A stretch of 24,985 nucleotides of DNA from CAJBLF01 sp041679065. Lineage in GTDB: Bacteria; Patescibacteriota; Gracilibacteria; Absconditabacterales; Absconditicoccaceae. The position numbers were made by a program, and so were the translations under genes. A model generated the notes under the pieces. The model searched no databases and was not told where the DNA came from. It was given only the letters and a program-made list of their open reading frames with translations. Position 1 is the first letter of the stretch. Every line of letters begins with the position of its first letter. Location: positions 1 to 24,985 of the forward strand of contig JBBABI010000007.1 in assembly GCA_041679065.1 (NCBI GenBank), given 5' to 3'. This document shows, piece by piece, positions 1 through 8,159 of the stretch.

Positions 1-1361
1 TAATAAATACCAGGACCAGCGACTTCTTGCTGAATACCGCGATAGCCCTTGGGCACTACATAACGTTCGATGCCGACATCGATTTTTGTGTCCGCTGTTT
101 TGGATATTTCTGTTTTCTTTTCATTGGTTTCGGCAGCAGCAATATCTTTGATCGTTTGATCAATCATCGGATGCTCTTTGCCTACGTTGCTGATGATCAC
201 AGCGACTTCACCTCTTTTCACTTCGGCAACCGCTTCTTCAACCACGTCAAACATGAATGGGTTGATATAGTAGGTACCTGGTTTGAGGATGTCGAGCTGC
301 GGACCACGCTGTCCTTTGTTTTTCAAGAATTCGGCAACGTTCTGGAAGTCGTCATGACCGGTAATCTGGATGGCCATGAGTTCATCCTGCGGCAACGGTT
401 CACCGTCTTTGGCGGTCACCAGACCCACTTTCTGTGCAGGGATAATGGTAGCCGGTTTGATTTCAGGAATGAATAACGAGGTATTGATACGGTAGGTACC
501 TGGCAGCAAAATCTGTGCTTGAGGACCTTTCTGACCACCTTTATTGAGGAATGCGTCACCATCTTCGAAATTGGAATGGCCTTCCACATACTTCGCAAGT
601 AGTCGTCCAGTTTCGATATTTTCACCGTCCATTGCTGTGATAGTAGCAACCTCACCCTGATTTACGATGATGTTGTTTACAGGTTTCACCTTGAACAACA
701 CCGGGTTGATACGGTAGTTTCCCGGAGGCAGTATCTGGATCTGAGGACCTTTTTCACCGCCTTTAGTGAAGAAATCTTCGATATTCTGGTAATAATTGCA
801 ATCCACGGTTTTGGCGAAGATCTTTCCAGCAGGAACCGGTTTACCATCAATAGATTCGACGAGTCCGATCTGATTGTCCCTGATTACTGTTACCGGTGCG
901 TATTGTACTTTAAACAGGAAAGGATTGATACGGTACTGTCCCGGAGGCAGTATCTGGGTCTGAGGACCTTTCTGACCGCCGGTGGTGAGGAATTTTTCAC
1001 CATCCATAAAGAAATTGCAATCCACCATTTTGGCGAAAATACTTCCTGAAGGAATGGGTTCACCCGTGATAGCTTCTACATACGCTATCTGATCCGTGGT
1101 AACCGTAATGAAGGGTGATTTTTTGGTCTTGTACAGGAATGGGATAAGGAAATGAAACCCTGGACCGAGCGTTCTCGCTTGGATGCCGACTTCGTTTTTG
1201 ATGGCGACCGTACGGTTTTCAGGCATGCTTTTGCCTATCCATCTTCTTTCCAGAAGACATATTGAACTACCTCCAACGATGACAATAGCGTTGAAGATGA
1301 TGACTAATGCGATGATGACCCCAATGATGGGTAACGCATACAATAATAAGAATGTTAACAT
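1..1361 (-). CDS. SPFH/band-7 (flotillin-like) membrane protein with tandem leader modules, partial
   Basis: The gene starts at 1361 and runs off the left edge; 453 residues are visible. Residues 1-35 form a strongly hydrophobic N-terminal membrane segment. A basic stretch and a band-7-like module follow (LGPGFHFLIPFL near residue 65). About four copies of a roughly 74-residue module come next, each with GGQKGPQ or a close variant, then PPGxYRINPxLF, then a DGxPxP element. The PPG/KPG points fall near residues 140, 213, 287 and 361. Such modules precede the SPFH domain in known bacterial SPFH proteins, which scaffold membrane microdomains; the SPFH core itself probably lies mostly outside the window. 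There is no Shine-Dalgarno motif before the ATG. None of its more than 40 glycines is coded by TGA, unlike most genes here. The family call is from recognised motifs; the function is inferred. Confidence 0.8.
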   Translation of the reverse strand, partial: MLTFLLLYALPIIGVIIALVIIFNAIVIVGGSSICLLERRWIGKSMPENRTVAIKNEVGIQARTLGPGFHFLIPFLYKTKKSPFITVTTDQIAYVEAITGEPIPSGSIFAKMVDCNFFMDGEKFLTTGGQKGPQTQILPPGQYRINPFLFKVQYAPVTVIRDNQIGLVESIDGKPVPAGKIFAKTVDCNYYQNIEDFFTKGGEKGPQIQILPPGNYRINPVLFKVKPVNNIIVNQGEVATITAMDGENIETGRLLAKYVEGHSNFEDGDAFLNKGGQKGPQAQILLPGTYRINTSLFIPEIKPATIIPAQKVGLVTAKDGEPLPQDELMAIQITGHDDFQNVAEFLKNKGQRGPQLDILKPGTYYINPFMFDVVEEAVAEVKRGEVAVIISNVGKEHPMIDQTIKDIAAAETNEKKTEISKTADTKIDVGIERYVVPKGYRGIQQEVAGPGIY

Positions 1362-1712
1362 AGTTTTAATTTTTTTAACGTTTATTTTTTATATTTTTTT
1401 TGACCGTACTATCTGCAGTTTGTCAGCGCCGCAATAGGATAAACACTTGGTACTCTGGTGAAGATTATCAATTACCATAGCTAGTATTTGTAGAGGACTA
1501 GCAACCCTTTTTAAATGTCTGTTAAGGATCTCTATTTTTCATTTGTTTTTCTTTTTTATTTTATAAAAAATCTTATAGTAATTTAGATATAAAAGTCAAG
1601 TGTTTATAACAAACAACATGAGGTATGTGTAGAAGTATCCCTTCAACAAAAAACCTTGAAAAACACCCCCGCATCACTACAGTCAAAAAAAATTCTTCAA
1701 AAAGGAGGTGAA
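1362..1712. other. divergent AT-rich spacer
   Basis: About 350 bases between the divergent SPFH and DHODH-like genes. It is T-rich on the + strand and must hold both promoters, but I see no convincing -35/-10 pair. An in-frame TTG at 1656 could extend the DHODH-like protein by 19 residues, but the strong ribosome binding site at 1702-1710 argues against that. No RNA gene or ORF is supported. Confidence 0.5.
1702..1710 (+). promoter_or_regulatory. strong Shine-Dalgarno site of the DHODH-like gene
   Basis: AAGGAGGTG lies directly before ATG 1713 with a short spacer and fixes the start there. Clear Shine-Dalgarno motifs are not evident before most other genes in the window, so this one is unusual locally. 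Confidence 0.75.
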
Positions 1713-2555
1713 ATGATAAAGTTTTCCAATGGTCATGCCTTTGAGTATATGACCGCAAGCGGTGCATTGAGTTTTGATGGGAAAGGTTGGGTATGGGACT
1801 ATCCTTGGCGTTGGCTAGGGGTTTTTGACCCGACACTCTTTACCTCAGTCACCAAAACGCTCACGCTTCAACCAATGGAAGGAAACCTTCGTTGGTACAA
1901 TCCATTTCGATGTGTGCGATTGCTCCCGGGAGGAGTGGTGAATGCCGTCAAATTGTCCAATCCGGGAATTACCTGGTGGTGCGAAAACATCGGTCCATCA
2001 GTTGATTCCAGCAAAATCCCTTTGGTGGTTTCAATTTTCGGCGAACCCGAGGAATTAGCAGAAATTGCTATGTTGTTAAATAGATTTGACTTGGTCGGGT
2101 TGGAGATAAACGCTTCCTGCCCGAATATCCAAAGTCAGAATACAGCGAAAGTGATAGCAGGGTGTAGGGCAGTTAAGGAAAATACACGATTCCCGATAAT
2201 TCTGAAACTATCAGTCAGTCATGACTTGGAGCAGATCGTGAAGGAAGTCGGAAATTTGGTAGAGAGCTTTTCGATCAATAGCATTCCTTGGGCAACAGCT
2301 TTCCCAAACCGTAAAAGTCCTCTGGCAAATCTTGGAGGAGGCGGAGTATCAGGCAAAGCAGCACAGCCATTCACGTGGGACTTGGTCAAGAAGCTTGTTA
2401 ATTTGACGTCAATACCCGTGATAGGACCAAGTATATGGGAGTTTGATGACCTTGAGAACATCAGGAATCTTGGTGCGAAAGCTATCAGCTTTGGTTCGAT
2501 TTTCCTGAGATATCCTTGGCGACCAACCTTGTATGTGCGGAGAGAACAGAAATAG
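1713..2555 (+). CDS. dihydroorotate dehydrogenase-like flavoprotein
   Basis: A 280-residue TIM-barrel flavoprotein of the dihydroorotate dehydrogenase family. Class enzymes oxidise dihydroorotate to orotate in pyrimidine synthesis using FMN. Visible marks are NASCPN near residue 133, the glycine-rich GGGGVSGKAAQP loop that binds FMN phosphate in the family, and IPVIGPSIWEFDDL followed by GAKAISFGS for the last phosphate-binding strands. Start 1713 is set by AAGGAGGTG. The gene ends in TAG and a rho-independent terminator follows. It has 22 glycines and none uses TGA. It is rich in tryptophan (11 residues). No other pyrimidine gene is nearby, so substrate and electron acceptor are uncertain and another FMN oxidoreductase of this fold is possible. 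Family confidence is good; gene-level identity (pyrD) is moderate. Confidence 0.8.
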   Translation: MIKFSNGHAFEYMTASGALSFDGKGWVWDYPWRWLGVFDPTLFTSVTKTLTLQPMEGNLRWYNPFRCVRLLPGGVVNAVKLSNPGITWWCENIGPSVDSSKIPLVVSIFGEPEELAEIAMLLNRFDLVGLEINASCPNIQSQNTAKVIAGCRAVKENTRFPIILKLSVSHDLEQIVKEVGNLVESFSINSIPWATAFPNRKSPLANLGGGGVSGKAAQPFTWDLVKKLVNLTSIPVIGPSIWEFDDLENIRNLGAKAISFGSIFLRYPWRPTLYVRREQK

Positions 2556-2566
2556 TGAAATATTTT

Positions 2567-2593
2567 GGAGGCTGTATCAGTCTCCATTTTTTT
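2567..2593 (+). terminator. rho-independent terminator after the DHODH-like gene
   Basis: GGAGGCTG and CAGTCTCC pair over 8 bp (one G-U) around a TAT loop, followed by A and seven T. It begins 11 bases after the stop codon. Confidence 0.8.
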
Positions 2594-2750
2594 AATCGTC
2601 ATTGCGATCCGGCATCCTATTGTGGTGCAGGAGAAGCACGCCTCTCCGCCTAGGCGGATCGGCCTGCATGCCTTCGATATGTAAACCTGCCCGGCTACGC
2701 CCCGGGACTGCGGGGTAGGCAAGCTCGCAAAGACTCGATTGGTTAAATCA
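2594..2750. repeat. REP-like composite palindromic element
   Basis: Starts with CGTCATTGCGATCC and ends with GCAAGCTCGCAAAGACTCG. Between are nested palindromes such as TCCGCCTAGGCGGA and a CCCGGG-centred run. It resembles the elements at 15297-15405 and 16270-16396 in the opposite orientation and is far more GC-rich than its surroundings. No coding potential is seen. Confidence 0.6.
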
Positions 2751-2818
2751 TTCCCCATTGAAAAACAAGAGCTAAAGATTATACTCTTGATTTGCACCTT
2801 TATCCCTGACATATATAT

Positions 2819-4348
2819 ATGAAAAAATTAGCGCTGATTGTCCTGGATGGATTTGGGATCAATACCAAGACTCCCGCAGAAAATGCCATCGTAGCTGCCA
2901 AAGGAGCTACATTTTCTTCATTATTCAAAAAATTAAGCACCAAGCTAGAGGCTTCAGGCAGAGCAGTAGGATTACCCGAAGGACAGATAGGAAATTCCGA
3001 AGTCGGTCATATGACCATGTGAACAGGTAGGATCATCAAGCAGAATTTAGTCGCGATAGAAGATATGCTGGATGACGGCAGCTTCGCCAAATTACCAGAG
3101 TTGAAAGCGGGAATCGATCATTGCCACAAAAATAGTTCCAATCTCCATATACTTCAACTTTTCTGACCAGGTGGTGTCCATGCGATGGATTCTCATCTCA
3201 AGAAAATCCTGAAACTCATCCCCAAAGATATCCACGTTTATTTGCATCTATTCTGAGATGGACGTGATTTAGCTCCGGACTCCGGACTAGGATTGATGCA
3301 TGAGTTTACCAAATTTCTCCAGAAGTTTCCCAACGTCACGATAGCAAGTATTGCGTGAAGATACTACGGCATGGATAGGGATAATAACCGGGAAAGAATC
3401 CAGAAATCCTACGACGAGATTATGTTCGGACAACTTCAGACCAGCGACACACCTGCAGAATATATCGCTAAGCAATATGAGCTCGGCATCATGGATGAGT
3501 TTTTGCCACCGGTATGTTTCATGGATGCGGAACAGATAGAAAACGGTGATACGGTCTTTCATCTCAATTTCAGATCAGATAGAGCAAGGCAGATGACGCA
3601 GGCCATCATGGTTTCCTGCAAACCTTCCCTTGCCAAAGAATATACTGCGCGACCCCATAATGGATTTACCTTGAAGCATCTCCATGACGTCTATTTCGTG
3701 ACGATGACGAAGTTTTATAAAGAATATGATGGCCCTTTATTCATCAAAGAATCAGATATCAAACATACACTGGGGGAAACAATTTCCCGTGCTGAAGGCA
3801 GACAACTCCATATCGCAGAGACAGAAAAGTTTGCACACGTCACCAAATTCTTCAATGGCGACAAACAGATTGTGTACGATAGAGAGAAAGATATTCTCGT
3901 CCCTTCGCATAAAGTAGCGACCTATGATCTGGATCCAGAAATGTCTGCTCAAGAGATTTTCAACCAATTCGCCACTAACGCAAAAAATTTCGATTTCGTT
4001 CTTGTGAATTTTGCTAACTGAGATATGGTAGGTCATACCGGCAAAATGGATGCTGTCGTAAAAGCGCTCCAAAAGCTGGATACCTTGGTCGGGCAGATTA
4101 TTGATTTCTGTAAACTCAACAAATACGAGCTTCTCGTGACCTCAGATCATGGTAACTGTGAAGAGATGTGAACGGCATGGAATCCCAAAACGGCTCATAC
4201 AACCGATCCAGTTCCTTTCCGATATATCAAAAACGGCGTAGTCGTAAAGACCAAGCCATCAGGATGATTATCTGATATCGCGCCTACAGTTTTGAAATTG
4301 ATGTGATTGAAAATTCCAAGTGAAATGACGGGTAAATCATTAGTGTAA
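2819..4348 (+). CDS. gpmI: 2,3-bisphosphoglycerate-independent phosphoglycerate mutase
   Basis: Interconverts 3- and 2-phosphoglycerate in lower glycolysis; a cytosolic two-metal enzyme of the alkaline phosphatase superfamily. The 509-residue product has the usual family length. Key sites are DGFG near residue 10, the phosphoserine motif GNSEVGH (Ser60), GGVHAMDSH, DGRDLAPDSG, RSDRARQM, DMVGH (Asp402, His406) and SDHGN (Asp443, His444). Eight in-frame TGA codons (3020, 3164, 3254, 3356, 4019, 4169, 4265, 4304) interrupt the standard reading. Several fall where homologues have Gly, such as the one after SEVGHMTM, ASIA-Gly-RYY and EEM-Gly. The stop is TAA at 4346. Start 2819 gives the canonical MKKLALIVLDGFG. 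This gene is the clearest evidence for code 25 here. Confidence 0.97.
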
Positions 4349-4572
4349 AAAAGATTGTCATTGCGAGTGAAACGAAGCAATCCACGTTACTTCTTTTTCT
4401 TTTTTCGGTTTTAAAAATGTCCTCCGGTGGGTAATCCAGCTTTGCTGGACTTCCTCGTTTTACTCGGTCGCTTTTTGGCTTAAGGAATTTCCAGCTCAGA
4501 CAACTTGTAAGAACCAAATCGTTGACTACGTTTTATGTAACGTATGAAATATATAGTGGTAAGTTTTTTTGT
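4349..4572. repeat. spacer with REP-like sequence
   Basis: Directly after the gpmI stop, 4352-4387 carries GATTGTCATTGCGAG and CGAAGCAATCCACG, one of the dispersed REP-like families of this window. A small hairpin TCCAGCTTTGCTGGA follows at about 4436-4450. The tail of a possible read-through reading frame on the - strand reaches 4533. No separate gene is supported. Confidence 0.55.
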
Positions 4573-4919
4573 AAAAAAAAGGGATCTCGAAATACCGCAA
4601 GATCCTTTTTATACCAGAATAATAGATTTCATACTTTCTGGGCATCATGACAACCCTTTTGCTTGCGTTCCAGATTTAAGTATTCTCCATCGTGTTTGCC
4701 ATTTTTGAAACGAACTCTCTGTATTTCATAGAATCCAGGGATGTTTTCCCAACCTTTTGGAGGGTTTTCGCCACTAAATATTTCAGTAATCGGCGTTCTG
4801 GATTTGATGGCATTAGTTTTTGTGTGAGCTAAATCCAATCTATATACGATATAGAATTTGTTTGGATTGATAGTTACTCTAAAGCAACCATACTGGAGCT
4901 GAAAATAGTTTTTTTTCAT
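4533..4919 (-). CDS. hypothetical protein, 96 residues to TGA or 128 with TGA read as Gly
   Basis: I do not recognise this family. The first 96 residues look like a real compact protein: aromatic and basic at the N-terminus (MKKNYFQLQYG), with ENPPKGWENIPGFYEIQ and a lysine-rich end. A TGA stands at 4629-4631. If it is Gly, as elsewhere here, the frame continues to TAA at 4533 and adds 32 residues that run straight through the bidirectional terminator. Transcripts ending at that hairpin would have no stop codon. Either TGA really stops this gene, which would suit a recent import, or the extension is translated. The real end is therefore uncertain (4629 or 4533). Confidence 0.5.
4573..4612. 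terminator. bidirectional terminator between convergent genes
   Basis: GGATCT and AGATCC form a stem around a loop of about a dozen bases, with a run of A on the left and T on the right, so it can act on both strands. It serves gpmI (+) and the - strand gene that enters from 4919. Confidence 0.7.
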
Positions 4920-4986
4920 ATGATCTTAGGTTTGGTGATTGTTTTTATTTCAGCTTTTATATATGAATTACGCTTTGAATATCAAG

Positions 4987-5021
4987 GTTTTGTGGCAGGA
5001 ATGTTTTGTGGCAGGAAGTAC
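4987..5021. repeat. 17-base tandem repeat
   Basis: GTTTTGTGGCAGGAAT occurs twice in succession with a 17-base period, upstream of the - strand hypothetical gene. A remnant ending AAATGACGGGAAA follows. No reading frame is supported between 4920 and 5040. Confidence 0.6.
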
Positions 5022-5046
5022 CGAAAGAAATGACGGGAAAAGAATT

Positions 5047-5150
5047 AATAATGAAGAAGTAATAATGAACAATGTCGGAAGTTTTTTTGTAAAAAAGAAA
5101 CACCTTCATTATTCATTGTTCATTGTTCATTGTTCATTTATTCCCAATTC
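5047..5150. repeat. heptanucleotide repeat array (TTCATTG type) with inverted flanks
   Basis: The left part holds AATAATGAAGAAGTAATAATGAACAATG and the right part four tandem copies related to TTCATTG, roughly an inverted repeat around a T-rich centre. The right array is read through by the 3' end of the neighbouring - strand gene, which finds its TAA inside it. The same motif recurs at 6140-6185, 13463-13555 and 16219-16262. Confidence 0.7.
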
Positions 5151-6185
5151 CCTTCTGATATAATCCTCTCTATTCATCAGGATCAATGTATCCATATCAT
5201 CAGGTTCCCGTTCCTTATTAAATAAGTTAAGGGAGTCGGAATGATGGAAGGGAACGATATAATTATTCGTCAATTTCTTATATTCCTCATTGAACGTGTC
5301 GATAAAGTGCACGTTTTTCGTTATCTGCGAGATGACTATGATGTCAGTTCAGATGAGATTTTTCTCCAGTAGCCATTTACAGAAGAGCTGCGAATAGAAT
5401 TGCAGAGTATCGGTGACTAATCATTTCGCCAGGGGATTGGATTCGATGAATTCATATTCTTTATATCGATATTGGACGATGCCATTGTCCTTGTACATCT
5501 GCTTCAATGAGCTCATTCCCAAGTTTAATGTCTCTACCGATTGATAGAACCCATTTTCCACTTTGATGGCTTTGCAGAAGGTTTCGTAGATATATAAGAG
5601 CACAAAATTATCTTTCTTCAAGCTATTTCTCAGGAAGAGGAGTGTATGAAATGACTGCGGGATGAAGGTGGTGTTCTTGATCTCAAAAAAGTTTCCATAC
5701 GTGGAATTGATGGTGTTGATACTTATCTTATTAAGGTAAATAATGTAGAGTCTGAAAAAAATTTCTCCGCTTTCGCCGATGACATATTTCTTTTCTTCGC
5801 CATTGACATAGATCGTATCCATATATGCCATGATCCTCTCACCGTCCACATCATTTTGCTTTTTGGTCTCCATGCTCTTGGTGGTGATGAGCTCTTTGAG
5901 GTCTTGAAGAGTAAATTTCTCCTCTTGGCTTAGCATGATATCAAACCTGAAAAACGAAAATCTGCTTTCGTCCAGCATAAAGTAATGCTGATATTTGGGA
6001 TAGATCTCTGACTGTGCGACGATATCGGAGAACGATTCGTGCAGGATGTACGGCAAAATCTGTTCCTGTTCACGTGACTTGTACACGCGGAATCTGGGAT
6101 AGGATTCAGAGAGATATTCGTATCGGATATAGAACAAGGGAATGAATAATGAATGATTAAAAATGAATAATGTCGGAGTTGTCAT
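5109..6185 (-). CDS. hypothetical protein, possibly with an actin-like (FtsA/PilM) fold
   Basis: With TGA as Gly at 5421 and near 5336, two standard-code fragments fuse into one 358-residue frame ending at TAA 5109. I do not recognise the family for certain. The stretch DNFVLLYIYETFCKAIKVE, then VETLNLGMSSLKQMYKDNG, resembles the second half of actin-fold ATPases such as FtsA or PilM; this is a weak inference. There is no membrane segment. Both ends are odd. The first 15 or so residues (MTTPTLFIFNHSLFI) are translated heptamer repeat, and the last five codons (TMNNE before the TAA) also lie in a repeat array, so the N-terminus may be truncated; a TTG near 6136 is an alternative start. guaD lies upstream on the same strand. 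Confidence 0.6.
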
Positions 6186-6252
6186 TCCGGCGCCAAGTTT
6201 TGCGGCCGGAATCTAAATTATGTGGATTGCTTCACTGCGTTCGCAATGACAA
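6136..6252. repeat. heptamer array joined to REP-like palindromes
   Basis: GAATGAATAATGAATG copies (6138-6175) are followed by GTCATTCCGGCGCC...GGCCGGAATC, a palindrome of the ATTCCGG type, then GGATTGCTTCACTGCGTTCGCAATGACA, the TCATTGCGA...AAGCAATCC type. Three dispersed repeat families abut in about 115 bases between guaD and the next gene. Confidence 0.65.
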
Positions 6253-6726
6253 TTAATATTTAATATCACTAATTTCTCTTTTCCATTGATCGAAAACAGC
6301 TCTCGCTTCTTCATGCCCAATCTGCTCAATCGGTACTTTTCTCTGATCAAGTGGCTTACTGAATTCATCGTAAAAGATCTCATCATCAAATCAGATGTCA
6401 TGAGCATCTTTCTCGGTATTGGCATAATATATCTTCTCTATTCTCGCTCGATAGATCGCGCCCAAGCACATAGGACAAGGTTCGCAACTGGTATATAATT
6501 CACACCCCTGCAATTCCAAGTTTCACAGATTCTTGCAGGCGTCACGGATGGCCATCACTTCGCCATGAGCAGTCGGATCAGTATTCGCAACGACATGATT
6601 ATATCCGCGACCGACGATCTGGCCGTCTTTGACAATCACTGCGCCGAAAGGCCCTCAGTTTTTCTCTTTGATATTTAGCGCAGAAAGAGCAATGGCTTCC
6701 TGCATAAAAGCGTTGGAGTCAGACAT
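6253..6726 (-). CDS. guaD: guanine deaminase (CMP/dCMP deaminase fold)
   Basis: Hydrolyses guanine to xanthine in purine salvage. The 157-residue product aligns along its length with the small Bacillus-type GuaD from memory: GGPFGAVIVKDG, NDP/TDPTAH, LYTSCEPCPMCLGAIY, GFDD. Zinc ligands are His54 in TAHGE and Cys84/Cys87 in PCPMC, with Glu56 as proton shuttle; the usual HAE is HGE here. Three in-frame TGA codons are needed, including the first Gly of GGPFGAV and the Gly of GFDD, so TGA = Gly is directly supported by family conservation. The stop is TAA at 6253. A promoter-like TTGGAA-17-TATATA lies 31 bases upstream. Other deaminases of the fold, such as tRNA adenosine deaminase, are less likely because the GuaD-type C-terminal region is present. 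Confidence 0.92.
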
Positions 6727-6756
6727 AGATTTGTTTGCTTGATAAAAATCAACTCG

Positions 6757-6785
6757 TATATATGGATTCTTAGATGCTTTTCCAA
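6757..6785 (-). promoter_or_regulatory. sigma70-like promoter of guaD
   Basis: On the - strand TTGGAA, a 17-base spacer and TATATA, with the -10 about 30 bases before the guaD ATG. Confidence 0.55.
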
Positions 6786-6934
6786 TACAAAAATATCACC
6801 AGAGTCCTTGTTTGGATTTTCTCTTGCTTTTGAGAAAAATTCGAGTATACTTTCATCAACAAAGTAAATCCTTATGCGCGGGGTTCCGGAGGTTCCTCAT
6901 AAAGTGTGCATAGGGTTTTTGTTTATTTAGAAAT

Positions 6935-7570
6935 TTACGTAAATAATCATTTCTCTTCTATAATGAGCGGCTTGATAAGAGCATAATAAGATTCTTCTTG
7001 TTTTTCATATTTCTGATAGATGGCCCAGCAACAAAAATCCACAATTTGCAATCCCTTTTCTTGAAGAGGTGTTTTGATATGAAATTCTAAAGTAAATGGT
7101 TTAACTTCTGCACTTTTTCTAAGATATCCAAGAAAGTTTTGATTTAATAATTTGCTCGTCTCTCTGCGAGAAGCAATGAACTGTATCGTATTCTTGGTGG
7201 GAATAATCTTTTTAGTGGTAATCCTGTCCAATAGAATATTCACAACGTAGTTATAAAGTAGATGTTTTTCATTTTGTAGATTAGTATATACTTTGGATTT
7301 GTTAAGATATATGGTCATAATATGCATATCTGTATTCTGACACAATGAAAGAAGTCTCATCCTTGTGGATGGTTTTTCTTTGTTGCAATGCAATACTCAT
7401 CATGAGACCTTGATTGATTTTTTACTGAGTCACGAAAAGATCTTCTTTGCGATTTTGTCCAAAGGCTTCTTGTTGTCTATAAAAAGAAAGGTAATTATGA
7501 AATATTTGCTATTTTTCTTCTCCTTATTGAACCCAAGATCTCCACTCTCATCCATAAAAATATACGCCAT
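6935..7570 (-). CDS. DUF3800 domain protein
   Basis: The 211-residue product begins MAYIFMDESGDLGF, the diagnostic DUF3800 N-terminus with the acidic Asp-Glu-Ser-Gly-Asp cluster (residues 7-11). It ends with GLQIVDFCCWAIYQKYE, the conserved C-terminal element. DUF3800 proteins have an RNase H-like fold and are common in phages, mobile elements and defence islands; no firm biochemical role is known to me. TGA codons at 7430, 7400 and 7397 code Gly and join the N-terminus to the rest. A TGA at 6947 adds GLFT before TAA. Start 7570 gives the canonical motif and sits 30 bases after a consensus promoter. It lies in a cluster with toxin-antitoxin and HEPN-like genes, which fits a defence or selfish role by context only. 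Confidence 0.85.
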
Positions 7571-7599
7571 CTTCCTGTCAAAGGGATTAAAACAGCGTA

Positions 7600-7628
7600 A
7601 TTATAAATTTTCCCAAGTCGCATTGCAA
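7600..7628 (-). promoter_or_regulatory. consensus sigma70 promoter of the DUF3800 gene
   Basis: TTGCAA, exactly 17 bases, TATAAT on the - strand, 30 bases before ATG 7570. One of the best promoter matches in the window. Confidence 0.75.
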
Positions 7629-7717
7629 GAGTTTGGGATGAAAAATGAAGACATCGTCTTCTGATCTAACCGTAAGGTGTCACTTGATACTTGCTACTTA
7701 TGTCTTGATACTCCCTA

Positions 7718-8132
7718 CTAGAAAACCACTTCTTCACCACCACCAATCAACTCAATCTGATCATCATGAATCACCAATGCTTGATCGTTATCAAGTGCAT
7801 AGAGCGGAGCAGAAAGTTCTTGCGTTTGTATTTTAAGTGCGTCGTACATCTCTGGAGTATAATGAGCTTTGAGGAAAAATGGTACCCAGTTCATTGCTGT
7901 TAAGTCAGTAATGCCGCATCTATCAAAGGTGAGTTTGGATCGGGTAGATACGATAAGCGAAGGACAAGCGATATATGAGCCAGCGCTTTTGATGAGTTTA
8001 TAGTTTATAGTTCAGAGTTTATAGTGTTGATATCTTTTATCTAACTCTGCACTCTTAACTCTACACTCCGCGCCAGCGGTCGTCTATACTATAGTTGTAT
8101 AAGAATTTTCCGTTAGCGGTAAGGATGAGCAT
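7718..8132 (-). pseudogene. peptidase E (S51)-like gene with its middle replaced by repeats
   Basis: The 3' part reads KSAGSYIACPSLIV, then GITDLTAMNWVPFFLKAHY and ALDNDQALVIHDDQIELI before TAG at 7718. This is the C-terminal half of the class-I glutamine amidotransferase-like peptidase E family; the Ser of SAGS is the family nucleophile. Upstream, in a different frame, ATG 8132 begins MLILTANGKFLYN, which looks like the N-terminus of the same family, and stops at TAG. The roughly 100 residues normally between are missing. In their place is a heptamer-type repeat block (7985-8070) made of CTATAAA and AGAGTT units. The gene is thus deleted and frameshifted. The family call is from motifs, without a search. 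Confidence 0.65.
7985..8070. repeat. heptanucleotide repeat block (TTTATAG / GAGTTTA and TCTGCAC types)
   Basis: AGTTTATAGTTTATAGTTCAG and related units on the left, and ACTCTGCACTCTTAACTCTAC on the right, each with a seven-base period and roughly mirror-inverted around a TATCTTTTATCT centre. The block sits where the middle of the peptidase-like gene should be. Confidence 0.7.
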
Positions 8133-8159
8133 CGAATAAAGGAGAAATTAAATGACTGA

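Noticed and set aside
27..476. 149-residue + strand ORF
   Set aside because: Shadow of the SPFH repeat protein on the - strand; its sequence has no recognisable family pattern.
416..655. 79-residue - strand ORF
   Set aside because: Wrong frame of the SPFH repeat gene, where the repeats give a continuous and motif-rich frame.
2219..2812. 197-residue - strand ORF
   Set aside because: Antisense to the DHODH-like gene and through the REP-like spacer; the + strand frame has the family motifs.
2819..4348. gpmI as a pseudogene with multiple nonsense mutations, or TGA read as Trp or selenocysteine
   Set aside because: All eight stops are TGA, the rest of the protein is well conserved, and several TGA positions align with family glycines; unrelated genes show the same pattern.
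5047..5150. CRISPR array
   Set aside because: Units are seven bases with no spacers and no cas genes are nearby; this is a short tandem repeat.
4939..5163. 74-residue + strand ORF
   Set aside because: Runs through the 17-base repeat and heptamer array; the protein is translated repeat (HYSLFIVHCSF).
7985..8070. Insertion sequence at the broken peptidase-like gene
   Set aside because: No transposase frame and no target-site duplication seen; the block is made of heptamer repeats.
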